Positions 53,650 to 64,000 of a DNA stretch of 64,000 nt are shown piece by piece. A model generated the notes under the pieces. The model was not told where the DNA came from. It searched no databases and saw only the letters and a list, made by a program, of their open reading frames with translations. This stretch comes from Vandiemenella viatica. Its lineage: Eukaryota; Arthropoda; Insecta; Orthoptera; Morabidae. Position numbers and translations under genes: made by a program. The first letter of the stretch is position 1. Every line of letters begins with the position of its first letter. The DNA lies in NCBI GenBank assembly GCA_031002005.1, contig CM061919.1, positions 228,778,739 through 228,842,738 of the forward strand. Reading direction: 5' to 3'.

Positions 53650-54165
53650 AAAATTTCTAAAACCTGTTTTTTTTTTTTTTTTGTGAGTAGCCATCTTTAT
53701 ACCTTCATACTAAACCAACATCGATATTTGAGGCATCATTTTAAAGTTTAAGTTCTCCGTTCAGCTCCATTAATTAAGAAAGGAATGTTCCCAAATTCAA
53801 TCCGTAAATGGCAAAATTATTAACAATATTTCACGGTCTAGGTGCTAAGCTTCCTCGACGTCGATAAGGCGTAATATCACCGCTAGATAGCAGCCCCAGA
53901 TGTCAGAGAAATACTAATAAACTGAGTGTGTTTTCTAGAGTAAGCAGCTTTTCGACTATTTCTGTTAGGGAAACATTTTATCAGTTCTAACTATTTCAGA
54001 TACGTTGTGAGTGATTTGCTTCATACCTTTTTTGAGTTGAAAAACAATTAGTACAGATTTAACCTATTTCAAACCACTAACTTTGGTATTCATCATATAT
54101 CATTTGCGTAATTTTCGCACGGTCGCCTACTACACTCTAGTTTTAATATTTCACTCGTAAACAAT
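53650..54165. repeat. Dispersed copy B of the 164-bp repeat and its tail
   Basis: One repeat unit (TTAAGAAAGGAATGTTCCCAAA, CATCATTTTAAAGTTTAAG) followed by the tail, with ATAGCAGCCCCAGATGTCAG, CAAACCACTAACTTTGGTATTC and GTAATTTTCGCACGG blocks equivalent to 8380-8570. In copy A the unit is tandem, here single. Confidence 0.78.
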
Positions 54166-54169
54166 CCAA

Positions 54170-55863
54170 GTTCTGATTGAACCAATCGCAAAACCATCCG
54201 CGTGAATAATTCACAATAAACCGATTCATAGTATTAAAGTATTATGCGGCACGAGTAACAAGCAGTTCAGGAGCGAAAAACGGGGAGGAGGCTTTGAGAA
54301 AGAAAGAGAGTGAGTGGATGGAACACGGGTAGGGCGGAGGAGACTCCGATATCGATGAGAGAGAGCCGCCCTCGTTACGCATCGGAAATTGCAAATTAAG
54401 CGCGAATTCTGATGCAGGAGCACGGCCGCCGCGTATCAGCCGACCGAAAACTTTGCGCTCGAGATAAAAACTTTTTATCGGACCACTTGTTAAAAAGAGA
54501 ATTACCGGCGAGTACGCGATCACTCTGCGAAATCTAAGCTCCGCCGCCGACCTGGTGGAGTTGATAACTCAACTACATTCGATACTACACCTGTTTACGA
54601 AAGCACGGGTGCAAGTTTACGTTTTGGTTACTTCAATTTTGATTTACTGTTTTTATTTTTCCATGTTATGATTACATATACTGGTATGAGGGATTTTTTT
54701 ATCACTATAACCAACCGAATAAGCATTAATCTGCCAGATAGAACAGTCTGAATCCCTACAAACGTGCGTTTTTTTAATTTAGTTCTCGCGTTTCATTTGT
54801 AAAGAAAAATGTGTTAAAAATAATGAAAATTGACCACCGATTTGTCCATAAGCACATTCAAATTTAGTTCTCGTTATGTATTAACCAAATAATTGCAGTG
54901 CCAAACTATCTTTGCAAGTCTGAAAATGCGAAATTCTTTTTCGTGCTGTGTAATACAATGCAGTTTTATATCAAACTGCAATCATTAAAACAGCTTGTCA
55001 TTAGAATTTGAGGGCAATTCTGAAATTTCACCGATTCTGTCCAACGAAGCTGCATCATCTACCTATACTATATCTTTTATACGTGTAGAAGCCAGCTCTG
55101 TCTTTGATTGTTTGAAGAAGCATAGTGCAAAAAATAAAGAACCAATTTGGATGAGATTTTCAGTTTGAAAACTTATGATTTATTTTAAAATCTGGGGCAT
55201 ATCTCATGACCCAACGTGACCTGGAAATATCATCATTCGTACCGAGAACAGATAGCGCCACAGATCAGAAAACATGTCAGATGAACACTTCATTAGGAGA
55301 CAGCTATCAAAGATCACACTCCACTCCATCCTTTGAAACACATTAAAACTTCATCCTTCGAATTCAGTCAATATTGTTTTATAACTTCAGTTGGAAAAAA
55401 ATGAAGAAATAAATAACCACAGTACTACTACTACATCAAATATAAACACACCAATACGCGTCAAGAAAATGTGAAATTTAATTTAAACGTTTATACTCTG
55501 CAACCAGAAGAAACACAAAAGGCAAAACTGTTACTGTGCACAGTAAGATCAGCGGGACCGAAACATCAGGGAAAAAGCTGGTGCATTACACGTAAACTCA
55601 ACGTTCATGTTATTCTAAAGTGACGATTAAAACGTCGACTGCAGACAATGCTCCGGTTTACCCAATAACAGCACACCTATGTTACCTTACAAGACTCCGG
55701 TAGATTCGCTAATAAGAGCTCGAACACCTGACCCTTAAAATTACCTGTCGGCGCTAAATATTACAGACCAGGGCTGGGATTACCCCTGTCTACCGTTGGA
55801 AGATTTCATAGTCTAAGATGTTTCGCATTTATGCTACAATTGCGACTGGGTTTGTTACGCGGC
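54170..55863. other. No gene recognised; GC-richer segment at 54270-54560
   Basis: The GC-richer part has a 93-codon minus frame (54242-54523) without a domain. Near 55063 the text CCTATACTATATCTTTTATACG resembles a Helitron-type 5' end, but no matching 3' end was found. The rest is AT-rich. Confidence 0.35.
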
Positions 55864-56065
55864 TTTTTTTTTTTTTTTAGGTCTTTTCCACATCAAGGTT
55901 ATCGAGTTGTGAACGATTTGGGTCATGGAATTTTGAAGGAATTGGAATTCACCTGGAGTGATTTAGAGAAACCATGGGAAGCCAGAATCTAGAATCCCCG
56001 GCAAGGAATCGAACCGACGTCCTCCAGAAAGTCAGGCTCGAGCATTACCGCCCACACAGGCTCGG
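55864..56065 (-). mobile_element. SINE, diverged
   Basis: Minus-strand main SINE with a T-rich tail, CCACATCAAGG end, GGAATTCACCTGGAGTGA, GAAACCATGGG, AATCGAACCGACGTCCTCC (B box) and GCTCGAGCATTACCGCC head. Part of the body is missing. Confidence 0.85.
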
Positions 56066-56069
56066 TTCC

Positions 56070-57870
56070 CAGGCATTATCAGTTTTATACTATCGGAAAA
56101 TTCCACCAATTTAGAGATTCTGTTATTGACTATCTTCGATGGAATCTGCTCATTACAACTACAGCTTTGTGTTATCTCTCACAATACGACAACATTTTCT
56201 AGAAGACTTCAGCGTTCGACCTGAAGTTTAAATTTGAGATTTCACAAAGTCTCGTTTCATTGTTTCTTGTTGGACAATACCCTATCTCTACAGTCGGATG
56301 TACTGTGACTACTGTCTCGCTTCATCGCTTCTTAAGAGTTGAAAACCTTTATTCTAATACCACATATTTTGTGGGTTTCCTTTAAGGTGTCATTGTCAGT
56401 GCTCAGAAGTAGGCATTTATCTTATCTTATTAACACTAAAATTGTGGCGGGGGGGCAGGGGATGAGGGTGAGAGGGGAGGGCGTGGGAATTTTGCTTTTG
56501 ACAGAAGGAGGCGTGGTAAGAACTTAAGGTAACTCTACACTAAAATAACGTAAACAGACTTTCTTGAGATTTCAAATTGTTTGGCTGACGCATTAAAATT
56601 TATGGTGTTTTTGGCCGACAAGTTAGTTCTTTCAACGGCATCTCCAAGAAGGATGTGAGATCGAGAAAGGGGGAAAGCGGAGGGAAGAACAAGAAAAATG
56701 GAGAAAGTTCTTGGGAACAGGGAGGACAGTTATTGAAGACCTCGTGAGCAAGTGTGGAGACAGCAGAAATCATTAGAAGCGCATCGAGAAATTGATTAGA
56801 CTCAACAAGCGATAAGGTGTCAGGGAGACATCCAACATATGAATAAAGAATTAAAAGATTCCATCATAGCTGCTATAAATAAAAACTGCAGGACAAAGTG
56901 TATAAAAGTATATAATTCGTCATAAAAAACAGGACCTGCCTTTGAAGGTATATACTTATTAATAGGATAAGTTAGGTTAACCTGTTATTCTGTTCTTAAG
57001 AAATTTTTTTCCGGAGTAAAAAGAATTGGAATATTAGCAGTTGTAGAGATTATTTTCTAAAACTGTTGCAGAAACTGATCCTTGTCATTCAAGACTGCTC
57101 CCTGGAGCTACAATGTATTTCGCGGTAACGGTGGTTAAAGAAAAAGGACGCTCGTCTAATTTTGACCTAATCTTGTTGAGGTACGAAGTGGAGCAGGATA
57201 GACGAGTGTAAGATTTTACGAAAACCTGTATTAAAAAAAACAAGCGTAAAAATACTAATGCCAAAAAGGAAGTTACCGTCGACCGGAATGAAATCAGATA
57301 GAGCGTTGCCGACATTATATTGATATCTGTAACTTTCTCCCTAATAATGTAGTGAAAGACAGAACAGGTGTACACGGAAGGATTTACCCAATTTGTAAAC
57401 ATAATTATACTGAACAGTTTCCAACCACTGTTAAGATCTGTGTGGAGCCTACGACTCTCAGTGTTTAACTCAAATGAAAATTCAGAGCGATTCAAGCAAA
57501 CGTTCGTCGAGAATGTATTGTTTGGGATACCAAACCCTCCAGGTAGTAGGAAAATCTCTAGGTCTCCATTACGCAATCACAAAAAATGTCGATCCTCCAA
57601 ACCGGTAAACAATCTCCGAGGAAGAACCTTCTGGCTTAAAATTGGAATGGGTAAAATTTAGGACCTTCCAGTTTATAAGAACTGAGTGGCTCCAGTAAAA
57701 CCTGACATGTCTGACAACAGACGATCGATATGAATTTGGAGAACAGCAGACCATGGATAATCTCTACGTCAATTTTTGATAACATTCGACGATCTGTGCA
57801 GAGATATTGATAACTTTGAGCAATATTAGACAACGTGCTTGTGATGTCCGGACACGGGAAAGTAAAATTA
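56070..57870. other. No gene recognised
   Basis: Includes the longest frame not assigned to a repeat, 163 codons on the minus strand at 57085-57576. Its translation is rich in Phe, Leu, Ser and Thr with a possible hydrophobic stretch (SFLALVFLRLFFLIQVF) and shows no known domain. I treat it as chance. A G-rich stretch sits near 56446-56480. Confidence 0.35.
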
Positions 57871-58087
57871 AGTACTCTCTCATTCTCATAACACACCCGG
57901 GAGGACGCGGATTCGAATCCCCGTCTGTCCGAGCCCCCCGATTTGGGTTTTCCATGGTTTCCCCAAATCAGTCTATGCGAATGTCGGAATGCTTCCTACA
58001 AAAGGCCACGGCCGAACTCCTTCCAGTTCCTTGTCCCCAGTCCTTTCCCGCCTCTAATGACCTAGACGTGACGTAAAGTCATAATAG
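57871..58087 (+). mobile_element. SINE, plus strand
   Basis: Body and tail of the main SINE: GGATTCGAATCCCCGTCTGT (B box), TTTGGGTTTTCCATGGTTTC, GGCCACGGCCGAACTCC, CCGCCTCTAATGACC and GACGTGACGTAAAG. The head 5' of the B box is diverged. Confidence 0.85.
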
Positions 58088-58089
58088 AA

Positions 58090-59827
58090 CCATAAGACAC
58101 ACAAACCGCCGAACCACTATTTTTCTATACTGACTTGTAGTGATTCCTTATTTTCCATCTCACAGACACTCATTTTTTCTGTATGTTCTTTTTAGTAGTA
58201 CTATACTCGTCAAGAAATTCATTTGGAAATCCTGTTCTCTACTGCTGACTCCTTCCATCACCCATCTTTCTGAACTACATATTACAATTGTCAAAAAAAT
58301 AAAAAAAGATTAAATTATTCCTTTACATTTTTACAGCAACTCCTCCAACACACTTGACCGAAAAAATACATTTTTCTCCTTTACAGTCTTATTTCCTCTG
58401 TTTTGTCCAATCACCATTTCTAAGCATCTCAGTAATTCTCTTTTAATCTACTTCTAATGTTATGGCATCAGGTTTGTTCTTTGTTGGGTGTTGTTACTAT
58501 CCAATAGAACGGTCTGGTCACTCATTGCTAAGACGCTTCCATTGGAAAGACAGGATACCCGGTTCGAATCGCGGAACAATCAGAAAATTTCACGTCTTTG
58601 CTTTTTTCATACGAGATTCGCCAGAAAGCCCCGTGGTTAAGATTCCACGTTAAACTGTAGGTCCAATCAATACAGAGATAGAAATCTCGGCAACTCGAAA
58701 CCGTGTAACCAGGTTTATTGCCATTTTGTTCTCTTTCCTTTTGAGTGAACCTTGTACCATTTGGCAAAACCCTCTCCCAGACCTCCAACTCCTGCTGTTG
58801 CTGCATTTCTCTTTGATCTTCTGTCAATACCAGTATGCCATCAAATAATGAGTTTGTTGAAATTTTTTTGCATTTTTTGCTAGTGAGCACAATGTTGATA
58901 ATTATGGATTATAAAACTTCTCCATTGCTTTTAACAACATAACTTTACTAAACTGCGCTTACAAACGGTGTATTACAAAGACTTCCACCCTCCCCCCCCT
59001 TCCCGTTCACTGGCTGGCTGGGTATATCGGAGTTATGTCAACGAATTAAAATGAATGTTGCATAACTCTGATAACGCTATACAATATAGTTCTGCTTCTT
59101 ATTTATTCCGAGCTGAATCAGGCAGAACTGCAGGACCTACAGGGTAAAGTCTAATTCCGAACCATTCAGCAACGACAATTCGGAGTGATGCAGTTTCTCT
59201 GTTCAGCAAGGTACCTGCTTGCCAGTCTGACTCGGAGAAAGTTTCAGCTAAAAATGCGCTGTAAGCAATTAAGCGCAGTCCGCAAGAGAAAAGTTTCCGA
59301 CTGTTCCAGAGCAGGTGAAAACTGAGTCTACAGAACTTCGGACTGGTCTTCTCTGTAGATGTAATTAAACTGCAGCTACAGAAGAACAGCTGGCGAAAGA
59401 GTTAAGATGCAAGTTTATGAGGTCGGAAGAGTAGTAGAGACTGGTCGAGAATGGCCCATCCTCCAGCTTAAATGGGGCGTTTCACTGCCTCACAATCGCA
59501 AATATGGAGGCGCTACATGCGATGAGACATTTGGCCGACAATTGTCCAGCGCGATTGAATACCGCTCCGCACAGGGGGGTGGAGGGGGCGATACCATGAC
59601 GTACTCGTCTCTATGGTACGAGTAGATGTTCCTAATCAAATCAATCTTTGATTTATGAAATCATGTTACTGTATTATTAATAATAATCAATAAAACAGCC
59701 TTTTCTAGTATTTTCTTTTATGCTGCATATTTTCGATTCTCCCAATTTCATCATCTATAGGTATATATAAAAGACAATGTTCATATATGTGTACTCTATA
59801 GACTAAAAATCTACTAGACCCATTTAC

Positions 59828-59828
<1 letters not shown>
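58090..59828. other. No gene recognised; weak tRNA-like module near 58520-58600
   Basis: 58520-58600 has TTGCTAAGACGCTTCCATTG and CCCGGTTCGAATCGCGG, an A- and B-box-like pair on the plus strand, weaker than the other tRNA-like modules. A 120-codon minus frame (58528-58890) overlaps it and has no domain. The remaining sequence is AT-rich. Confidence 0.4.

Positions 59829-59860
<32 letters not shown>
59829..59860. repeat. Poly-T run of 32
   Basis: A homopolymer that encodes lysines on the other strand; it may be the A tail of a minus-strand retroposed insertion, but no such element was identified next to it. Confidence 0.9.
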
Positions 59861-59861
<1 letters not shown>

Positions 59862-60771
59862 AGAAATGTCCGTGACTTAGTTATTGAAATCTTCGATCTC
59901 ACTCGAAGAAAGAGACCTTCACGCAAGAATTGTTGTATGCGTAAGCCTGGTGGCACAGGAAAAAGCTTTATTTCCGTGGCAACCAGACATGCACAATACA
60001 ATATCGCACTGGCAATCGCATCATACAGAATTGCGTCGATTCTTTTGAATGGTTGCCGAACAGCAAATTCAGCACATTAATTGCCTTTGAGTTATAAAAC
60101 TGTCAAACAGCAACCCGCAACATTTCAAAAACATCAGGAATGAATTAAGTACTCCAGCGATGCAATACAATAATACTGGATGAATCCACAATGGCGCATA
60201 AAAAATTGTTGGAAGCATTGCATCGAACATTGTGAGATTTGCGTAGAAATGAACTGCCATTCTGTGGTGCTTTTTAGTAGGTGATTTTCGACAGACATTA
60301 CCTGTTATTTCACGTTCAACATCAACTGATGAACTAAATGTGTGTTTAAAAGTGTCACATTAGCGGAGATAAGTTAATAAATTTTCACTGAAGGCACACG
60401 TGTGATAAATTACAAAACAATCTTTCTTCAGAATATTTTGCAACACAATTATAGGATATTGAAAACGGGACAAATTACCTCATGGTCAATAATACGTTGT
60501 GCTCTTCTATGTAGGAAAACAGAGGATTTTTGTTTTGTTTTTGTTTATATGCCGAAATATTGTATTAAAAAAAAACATTGTATTTCTACCCAAGACCATT
60601 GCAATGAACTTGAAATTGAACAGTAATTAAAACTGATGTGTTTCAAAGCATAGAAATAATAATTTATATATGAATACCTAATTTTAACTAAATACAAATT
60701 TTCAAATGTGTTCATTTAAACTATATCCGCATTCAAATCCAGCAATAGCGAAGCATTACCGGGTAAGCTAG
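59862..60771 (+). pseudogene. Helitron helicase, decayed, with 3' terminus
   Basis: From 59940 the translation reads KPGGTGKSFISVATRHAQY, containing a Walker A GGTGKS, then ALAIASYRIASILLNGCRTA (the helicase motif Ia region), and after stops a GDFRQTLPVIS segment (60281-60313), helicase motif III. This is the order in the Pif1-type helicase of Helitron RepHel. Motif II between them is eroded. The element ends AATAGCGAAGCATTACCG and CTAG at 60768-60771, a Helitron-type 3' terminus. Rep and C-terminal helicase motifs are not visible. It is inactive. Confidence 0.85.
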
Positions 60772-60778
60772 TTTATTT

Positions 60779-60836
60779 CATAAGCGATGTAAGGGGGTGC
60801 AAGTTACTAACATGCACTTCCCTCACATCGCTTATG
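60779..60836. other. Strong 58-base hairpin
   Basis: The left arm CATAAGCGATGTAAGGG pairs with CCCTCACATCGCTTATG, and GTGCA with TGCAC, around a loop of about 9 bases (TTACTAACA). About 22 of 26 positions per arm pair. It starts 8 bases after the CTAG terminus at 60771. It could be a precursor hairpin, a tiny palindromic element or a foldback footprint; only structure is seen here. Confidence 0.7.
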
Positions 60837-60839
60837 TCC

Positions 60840-61093
60840 GTCTGGTATCAAAATTTATGTATATAAAATGAGAGCAAATCTCACTATAACTGAGCGTTCT
60901 TGTAATGATAACAAGATCAGAAAGCGAACGGTCGATCATTTCGATGGTTAAGATGATAATACCGAATGTAATATTACTGAAATATAGGCCAAGATATGAC
61001 CTTTCGGGCCAACTAGGATCACGTTAAGCCTTCGTTTTTCTTCAATTTGCGTTTGGATAAGTACACATTTCTGTTACAACTAGGGCTGTTAGC
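60840..61093. other. No gene recognised
   Basis: AT-rich, with nothing identified apart from the adjacent hairpin. Confidence 0.4.
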
Positions 61094-61101
61094 CCTAGAG
61101 G

Positions 61102-61389
61102 CAGGGGCGGATCCAGGATTTTGGTTTGGGGGGGGGGGCTTGAGCGGACTTTGGTTTGGGGGGTTGGGGGGCTTGGCGTGAATAAAATTTGGTTCAGAGG
61201 GCTTGCCTTCAGTGGATTTTGGTTTTGGGGGGGGGGGGGCTTGAGTCGGCCCTTAGGGTAGTCTTTATGGCCTTCCCGGGCCTCAAATCCGTAGAGCTAA
61301 AAAAAAATATAAAAAATAAAAAGGTCTCCAAAATTACAGTGTCGGGGGTGGACCTAGATACTTTTGGGGGAGCTTGAGCCCCTGCCTAG
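61102..61389. mobile_element. hAT MITE with AGGGGCGGATCC ends, copy 2, G-rich
   Basis: Opens CAGGGGCGGATCCAGG and is flanked by CCTAGAGG at 61094-61101 and 61390-61397, identical on both sides. The right terminus lacks the GGATCCGCCCCTG end and stops in GAGCCCCTGCCTAG, which aligns with an internal position of the copy at 52081, so one end has been rearranged. G-runs of 8-12 bases occur three times. Confidence 0.78.
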
Positions 61390-61476
61390 CCTAGAGGGAA
61401 TCTACAGTTTAACGCGGAATCCGAACCACTGTATCGTTCTGGCGTACTTCATATTACACAGCAAGCCATAGGTGAA

Positions 61477-61570
61477 GTTGGAATTATGAAATTTGCTGCA
61501 TTGGCAGGGATTCGAACCGGGTTTCTTTGATCTCCAATCAGACGCCTTAACTACTATACCAGCAGGATGG
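61477..61570 (-). other. tRNA-like module
   Basis: Minus strand has CTGCTGGTATAGTAGTTAAGG (A box) and CCCGGTTCGAATCCCTGCC (B box, well-paired T arm), at the expected spacing. The outer ends do not pair as an acceptor stem. A tRNA-derived module distinct from the main SINE. Confidence 0.65.
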
Positions 61571-61736
61571 TGGTATATACAGTATAAAATGTTCATACGC
61601 TCCATACTAAACCCGATGTATGATATGCTGCTCTAAAGCCTTCTATTTTAATGACTTTTTTACAGAACCTGCACATTTTCATAATTCATTTATGATACTC
61701 TAAACTGGAAAAGAGAAAGACACACTTGATTATCCC

Positions 61737-62819
61737 TAGGGTTCGGATCTTTATGACCAAGAAAATAGAGAAATATGCATGCAAATATGACCTAAAAAAT
61801 GGGTAAATATGACCTAAAATGACAAAATATGACCAAACATTTAAATTTACTATAAATCATAATATTTATTTTATCTAGTAGTGTCGCTTTCATGTAGACA
61901 GCATAATTTGCTTCCATGTACTCGCTCCACCATTGGGAAATTTTAAACTATTTTGTTGAAGTCACTTTAATCTCAGACAATTTACAGAAGAGAAATCTTT
62001 CATCTGTACTAAAATACTCCTTTTTATATTCCCTTCGTATCTTTGCACTTCCAGAAAATTTTATCTTCGGAATGGAGATAGGTCTACTCAAATGCAGATT
62101 TAACGATGACTGAGGATATTTCATTGATATATTGATTGACGCTGATTGACACAGGCATGCATCTGCAGCATTGTCGGTATAAAAAGGCCGACGGAACATT
62201 ACGTTTAGAGAGTGACTATAATGTATAACTTTTTTTTGGTTGGGTTTAACGCCTCGTCTACGGCGACGTCATTAGAGGCGGGATGGGATTGGGGCAAGGA
62301 AAGGGAAGGGAAGGAATTCGGCCATGGCCTTTTGAAGGAAGTATCCCGGCATTCGCCTGGAGTGATCTGGGGAAACCATGGAAAACCCAAATCTGGATGT
62401 CCGCACGGGGATTCGAACCAGCGTCCTCCCGAATGCGAGGCCAGAATGTTAACCGTTCACCCACCACGCCCGGTGTATAACTTTAATTCTTGACTGGTGA
62501 ATTCTGACCGTAATGTAAATTAGTTTTTTTTCCATCTGTATGGCAGAAGTACAGTTCGATGAATAATTATCTTAATTTCTTTACATCTTGTGAATTCCCG
62601 GTACTATTAAAAAAATACCAGATTTTCCATGAAAATATGACCATATGAGCATAAATATCGAATTTTGACCAAAACCAGGAAAATGGTCTGAATATACATT
62701 TATATGCTATATATATATATATATATAAAAAACATTTAAATACGATCAGAAACATTGAATCAGTGTTTAACTCAGCATTTCAACTCAAAAGGAAGGCAGG
62801 AAAAAAGATCCGAACCCTT
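61737..62819. mobile_element. hAT element with AAATATGACC sub-terminal repeats, carrying a SINE
   Basis: Ends TAGGGTTCGGATCTT and inverted AAGATCCGAACCCTT, flanked by ATTATCCC (61729-61736) and ATTATCAC (62820-62827), an 8-bp duplication with one mismatch. AAATATGACC recurs at 61783, 61805, 61825 and 62633, and related ATGACC words occur near both ends, a typical arrangement of transposase-binding repeats. The 1.08-kb element lost its gene; a SINE has inserted at 62233. Confidence 0.85.
62233..62473 (-). mobile_element. SINE, full length, nested in a hAT element
   Basis: A minus-strand main SINE, 241 bp, with an 11-bp target duplication TGTATAACTTT at 62222-62232 and 62474-62484. It is well preserved: GGAATTCGGCCATGGCC, CCCGGCATTCGCCTGG, CCATGGAAAACCC, CACGGGGATTCGAACC and CCACCACGCCCGG. 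The short branch from the family consensus and the intact duplication make it one of the youngest copies in the window. Confidence 0.93.
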
Positions 62820-63074
62820 ATTATCACCTTGTGGCGTTACGACTCTGAAACCAAGTCGACCAAAACCAGATTTAATAATTCATCAGGGTCTTCACAAACA
62901 GTGATTTGGGTACATAATGGATGAATCAAATACTAATTGACTTAGTGACAATCGAATACAGGTCTAAATCACGACATTATCGCCCACCCAGCAAGTTCTG
63001 CAGTGCTTTCAATGCCAGTCGGAGCAGACATCCATTCGAGAGTGGAAAGCAATTTTCCTGACCGCTGGTCAGAG

Positions 63075-63140
63075 GGATGGCGCGCTGGTTCATTGGGCTG
63101 TCTCACTTGACGGATTACCGGTTCGAATCCCGCCTGAGGC
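63075..63140 (+). other. tRNA-like module
   Basis: Plus strand GGATGGCGCGCTGGTTCATTG and ACCGGTTCGAATCCCGCC, with A and B boxes at tRNA spacing. Its 3' end GCCTGAGGCTTAGG does not pair with the 5' end. Probably a tRNA-derived repeat. Confidence 0.6.
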
Positions 63141-63369
63141 TTAGGTAAATTTCAACTAAACGGGCAAGTATTAATCATTAGGAAAGTCCCTATGGATTGG
63201 TATGCTTCCGCTTTCCTCTTCATTTCCCAAATGCTATTAAAATTGACATCTTTCATTATATTTGTACGAACTTAAAGCGCGTTCTTGCGCCTACTATTCC
63301 TTCCCATCATTTTTACACCTAGCACTAGTGGTATAGTGTGTGTCCCACTAATATTTTTCTTACTTTTCA

Positions 63370-63503
63370 TTTGCTTACGGCTTTACGCCTCGTCGACGCC
63401 GAGGTCATTAGAGGCGGGATGGGATTGGGGACAAGGAACGGGAAGGAAGCATGCCGTCATTCGCCTGGTTTGATATGGGCAAATCATGGAAAAGCAGATT
63501 CCT
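63370..63503 (-). mobile_element. SINE, truncated and internally deleted
   Basis: Minus-strand tail half of the main SINE (TTTACGCCTCGTCGACGCCG, GGTCATTAGAGGCGGGATGG, AGGAACGGGAAGG, then directly GAAGCATGCCGTCATTCGCC). The GGCCATGGCC block is lost, as in the copy at 10601. The head is missing. Confidence 0.82.
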
Positions 63504-63504
63504 G

Positions 63505-64000
63505 CTCTCTGATAAGACTTCTTTTGTAATTATTTGTCTCTACAGCTGATTTTCAACATTCGTCTGAAACACTATCTGTCAAACGTATCAAAACGCTGAT
63601 AAATTTTAAGTTGTGTATGTGGAATATGACCGTCTGGATGTAGCTTTAAACTGCATGTACCATTCAAGCAATTTGATTTCCGGGGCGGTATTAACAGAGA
63701 ATGGCATAGGCGGATTGCGCAGTCTTTTGAAATCTGCACCGCAGCTTAGCTACCCTGCCGAGTCCGCTCGCTAATTGTGTAGTACAGTTTATTATCTGCA
63801 GCCAGAAGCCAATTGACTCATTGATAGTAATAGTTTTGTAACTGTGAGTGCAACTGAGGAAGAATGGCTGACCATTTTTCACCTCGACTCACTGCTCTAC
63901 AGCTCGTAACGAAGCTTCTAAAGGTCTTTTGACAGACAAAGAGCCTTTGTTCCATGATCGCTTTGTCTCGGCAGACACCCCGGGGTGCCATAACAAAACC
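63505..64000. other. No gene recognised
   Basis: AT-rich to balanced DNA to the end of the window, without recognisable repeat ends or domains. The 63-codon minus frame at 63691-63882 is not supported. Confidence 0.45.

Noticed and set aside
55059..55300. Another Helitron 5' end (CTATACTATATCTTTTATACG)
   Set aside because: Only the first 20 or so bases resemble a Helitron start and no CTAG-type end follows.
57085..57576. 163-codon minus-strand frame, the longest not assigned to a repeat
   Set aside because: No domain or family resemblance, no flanking exon signals, and a composition expected from AT-rich DNA. I treat it as chance.
1..64000. A multi-exon host gene spanning the window
   Set aside because: No conserved exon-like protein segments outside transposable elements were found on either strand. 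An intron or intergenic region is possible but cannot be shown from the sequence alone.

Overview
This window looks like non-coding, repeat-dense nuclear DNA from a eukaryote, most likely an insect or other arthropod. It is AT-rich, no open reading frame exceeds 315 codons, microsatellites are abundant, and almost everything recognisable is a transposable element of a class common in arthropods: tRNA-derived SINEs, CR1/Jockey-like and other LINE 3' ends, Tc1/mariner, hAT and Helitron elements, and Ty3/gypsy-like LTR elements. No exon of a host gene could be supported and the species cannot be named from the sequence.

Region by region. 1-5.3 kb: SINE copies, one nested in another with an 11-bp target duplication, a (GT)n tract, and a hidden 15-16-bp minisatellite. 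5.4-7.2 kb: a Helitron-like repeat broken by a solo LTR, then a 540-bp repeat with a tRNA-like module. 7.2-9.2 kb: a hAT-like relic, a 164-bp tandem repeat and a 486-bp hAT MITE. 10.6-16.3 kb: SINEs, a Helitron-like copy, a MITE with GGGGGCGTCC ends, a 189-bp tandem array split by a mariner with very long inverted repeats, and a LINE tail. 17.5-25 kb: tRNA-like modules, SINEs, a 942-bp hAT element, another LINE tail, a second GGGGGCGTCC MITE and a GC-rich island. 25.1-29.2 kb: a Helitron-like copy with an internal insertion and two Tc1/mariner relics (26.4 and 28.0 kb). 30.5-39.1 kb: two hAT MITEs with perfect 8-bp duplications, LINE 3' ends on both strands, a 67-bp duplication, a large imperfect palindrome and a third GGGGGCGTCC MITE. 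41.4-48.5 kb: a dense nest containing a SINE in a SINE, a LINE tail, an LTR retrotransposon inside a SINE, two MITEs side by side, and a frameshifted LINE reverse transcriptase. 49-51.6 kb: a run of abutting elements, including two Helitrons joined head to tail. 51.9-63.5 kb: a SINE split by a hAT MITE, a decayed Helitron helicase, a short strong hairpin, another hAT MITE, and a hAT element that itself carries a SINE.

The elements do not form a pathway. What can be read is their order of insertion, because several host copies are interrupted and target duplications survive. The only long intact frame (44.2-45.2 kb) belongs to a non-autonomous LTR element that kept a coiled-coil/acidic protein and an integrase C-terminal fragment while losing most of gag-pol. 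I found no CRISPR array, rRNA gene, intact tRNA gene or convincing host promoter, and no evidence of a new biochemical system. The most unusual items are the cryptic 15.5-bp periodic array, the mariner-split 189-bp array, the head-to-tail Helitrons, the palindrome at 37.4-37.9 kb and the 60-base hairpin at 60.8 kb.
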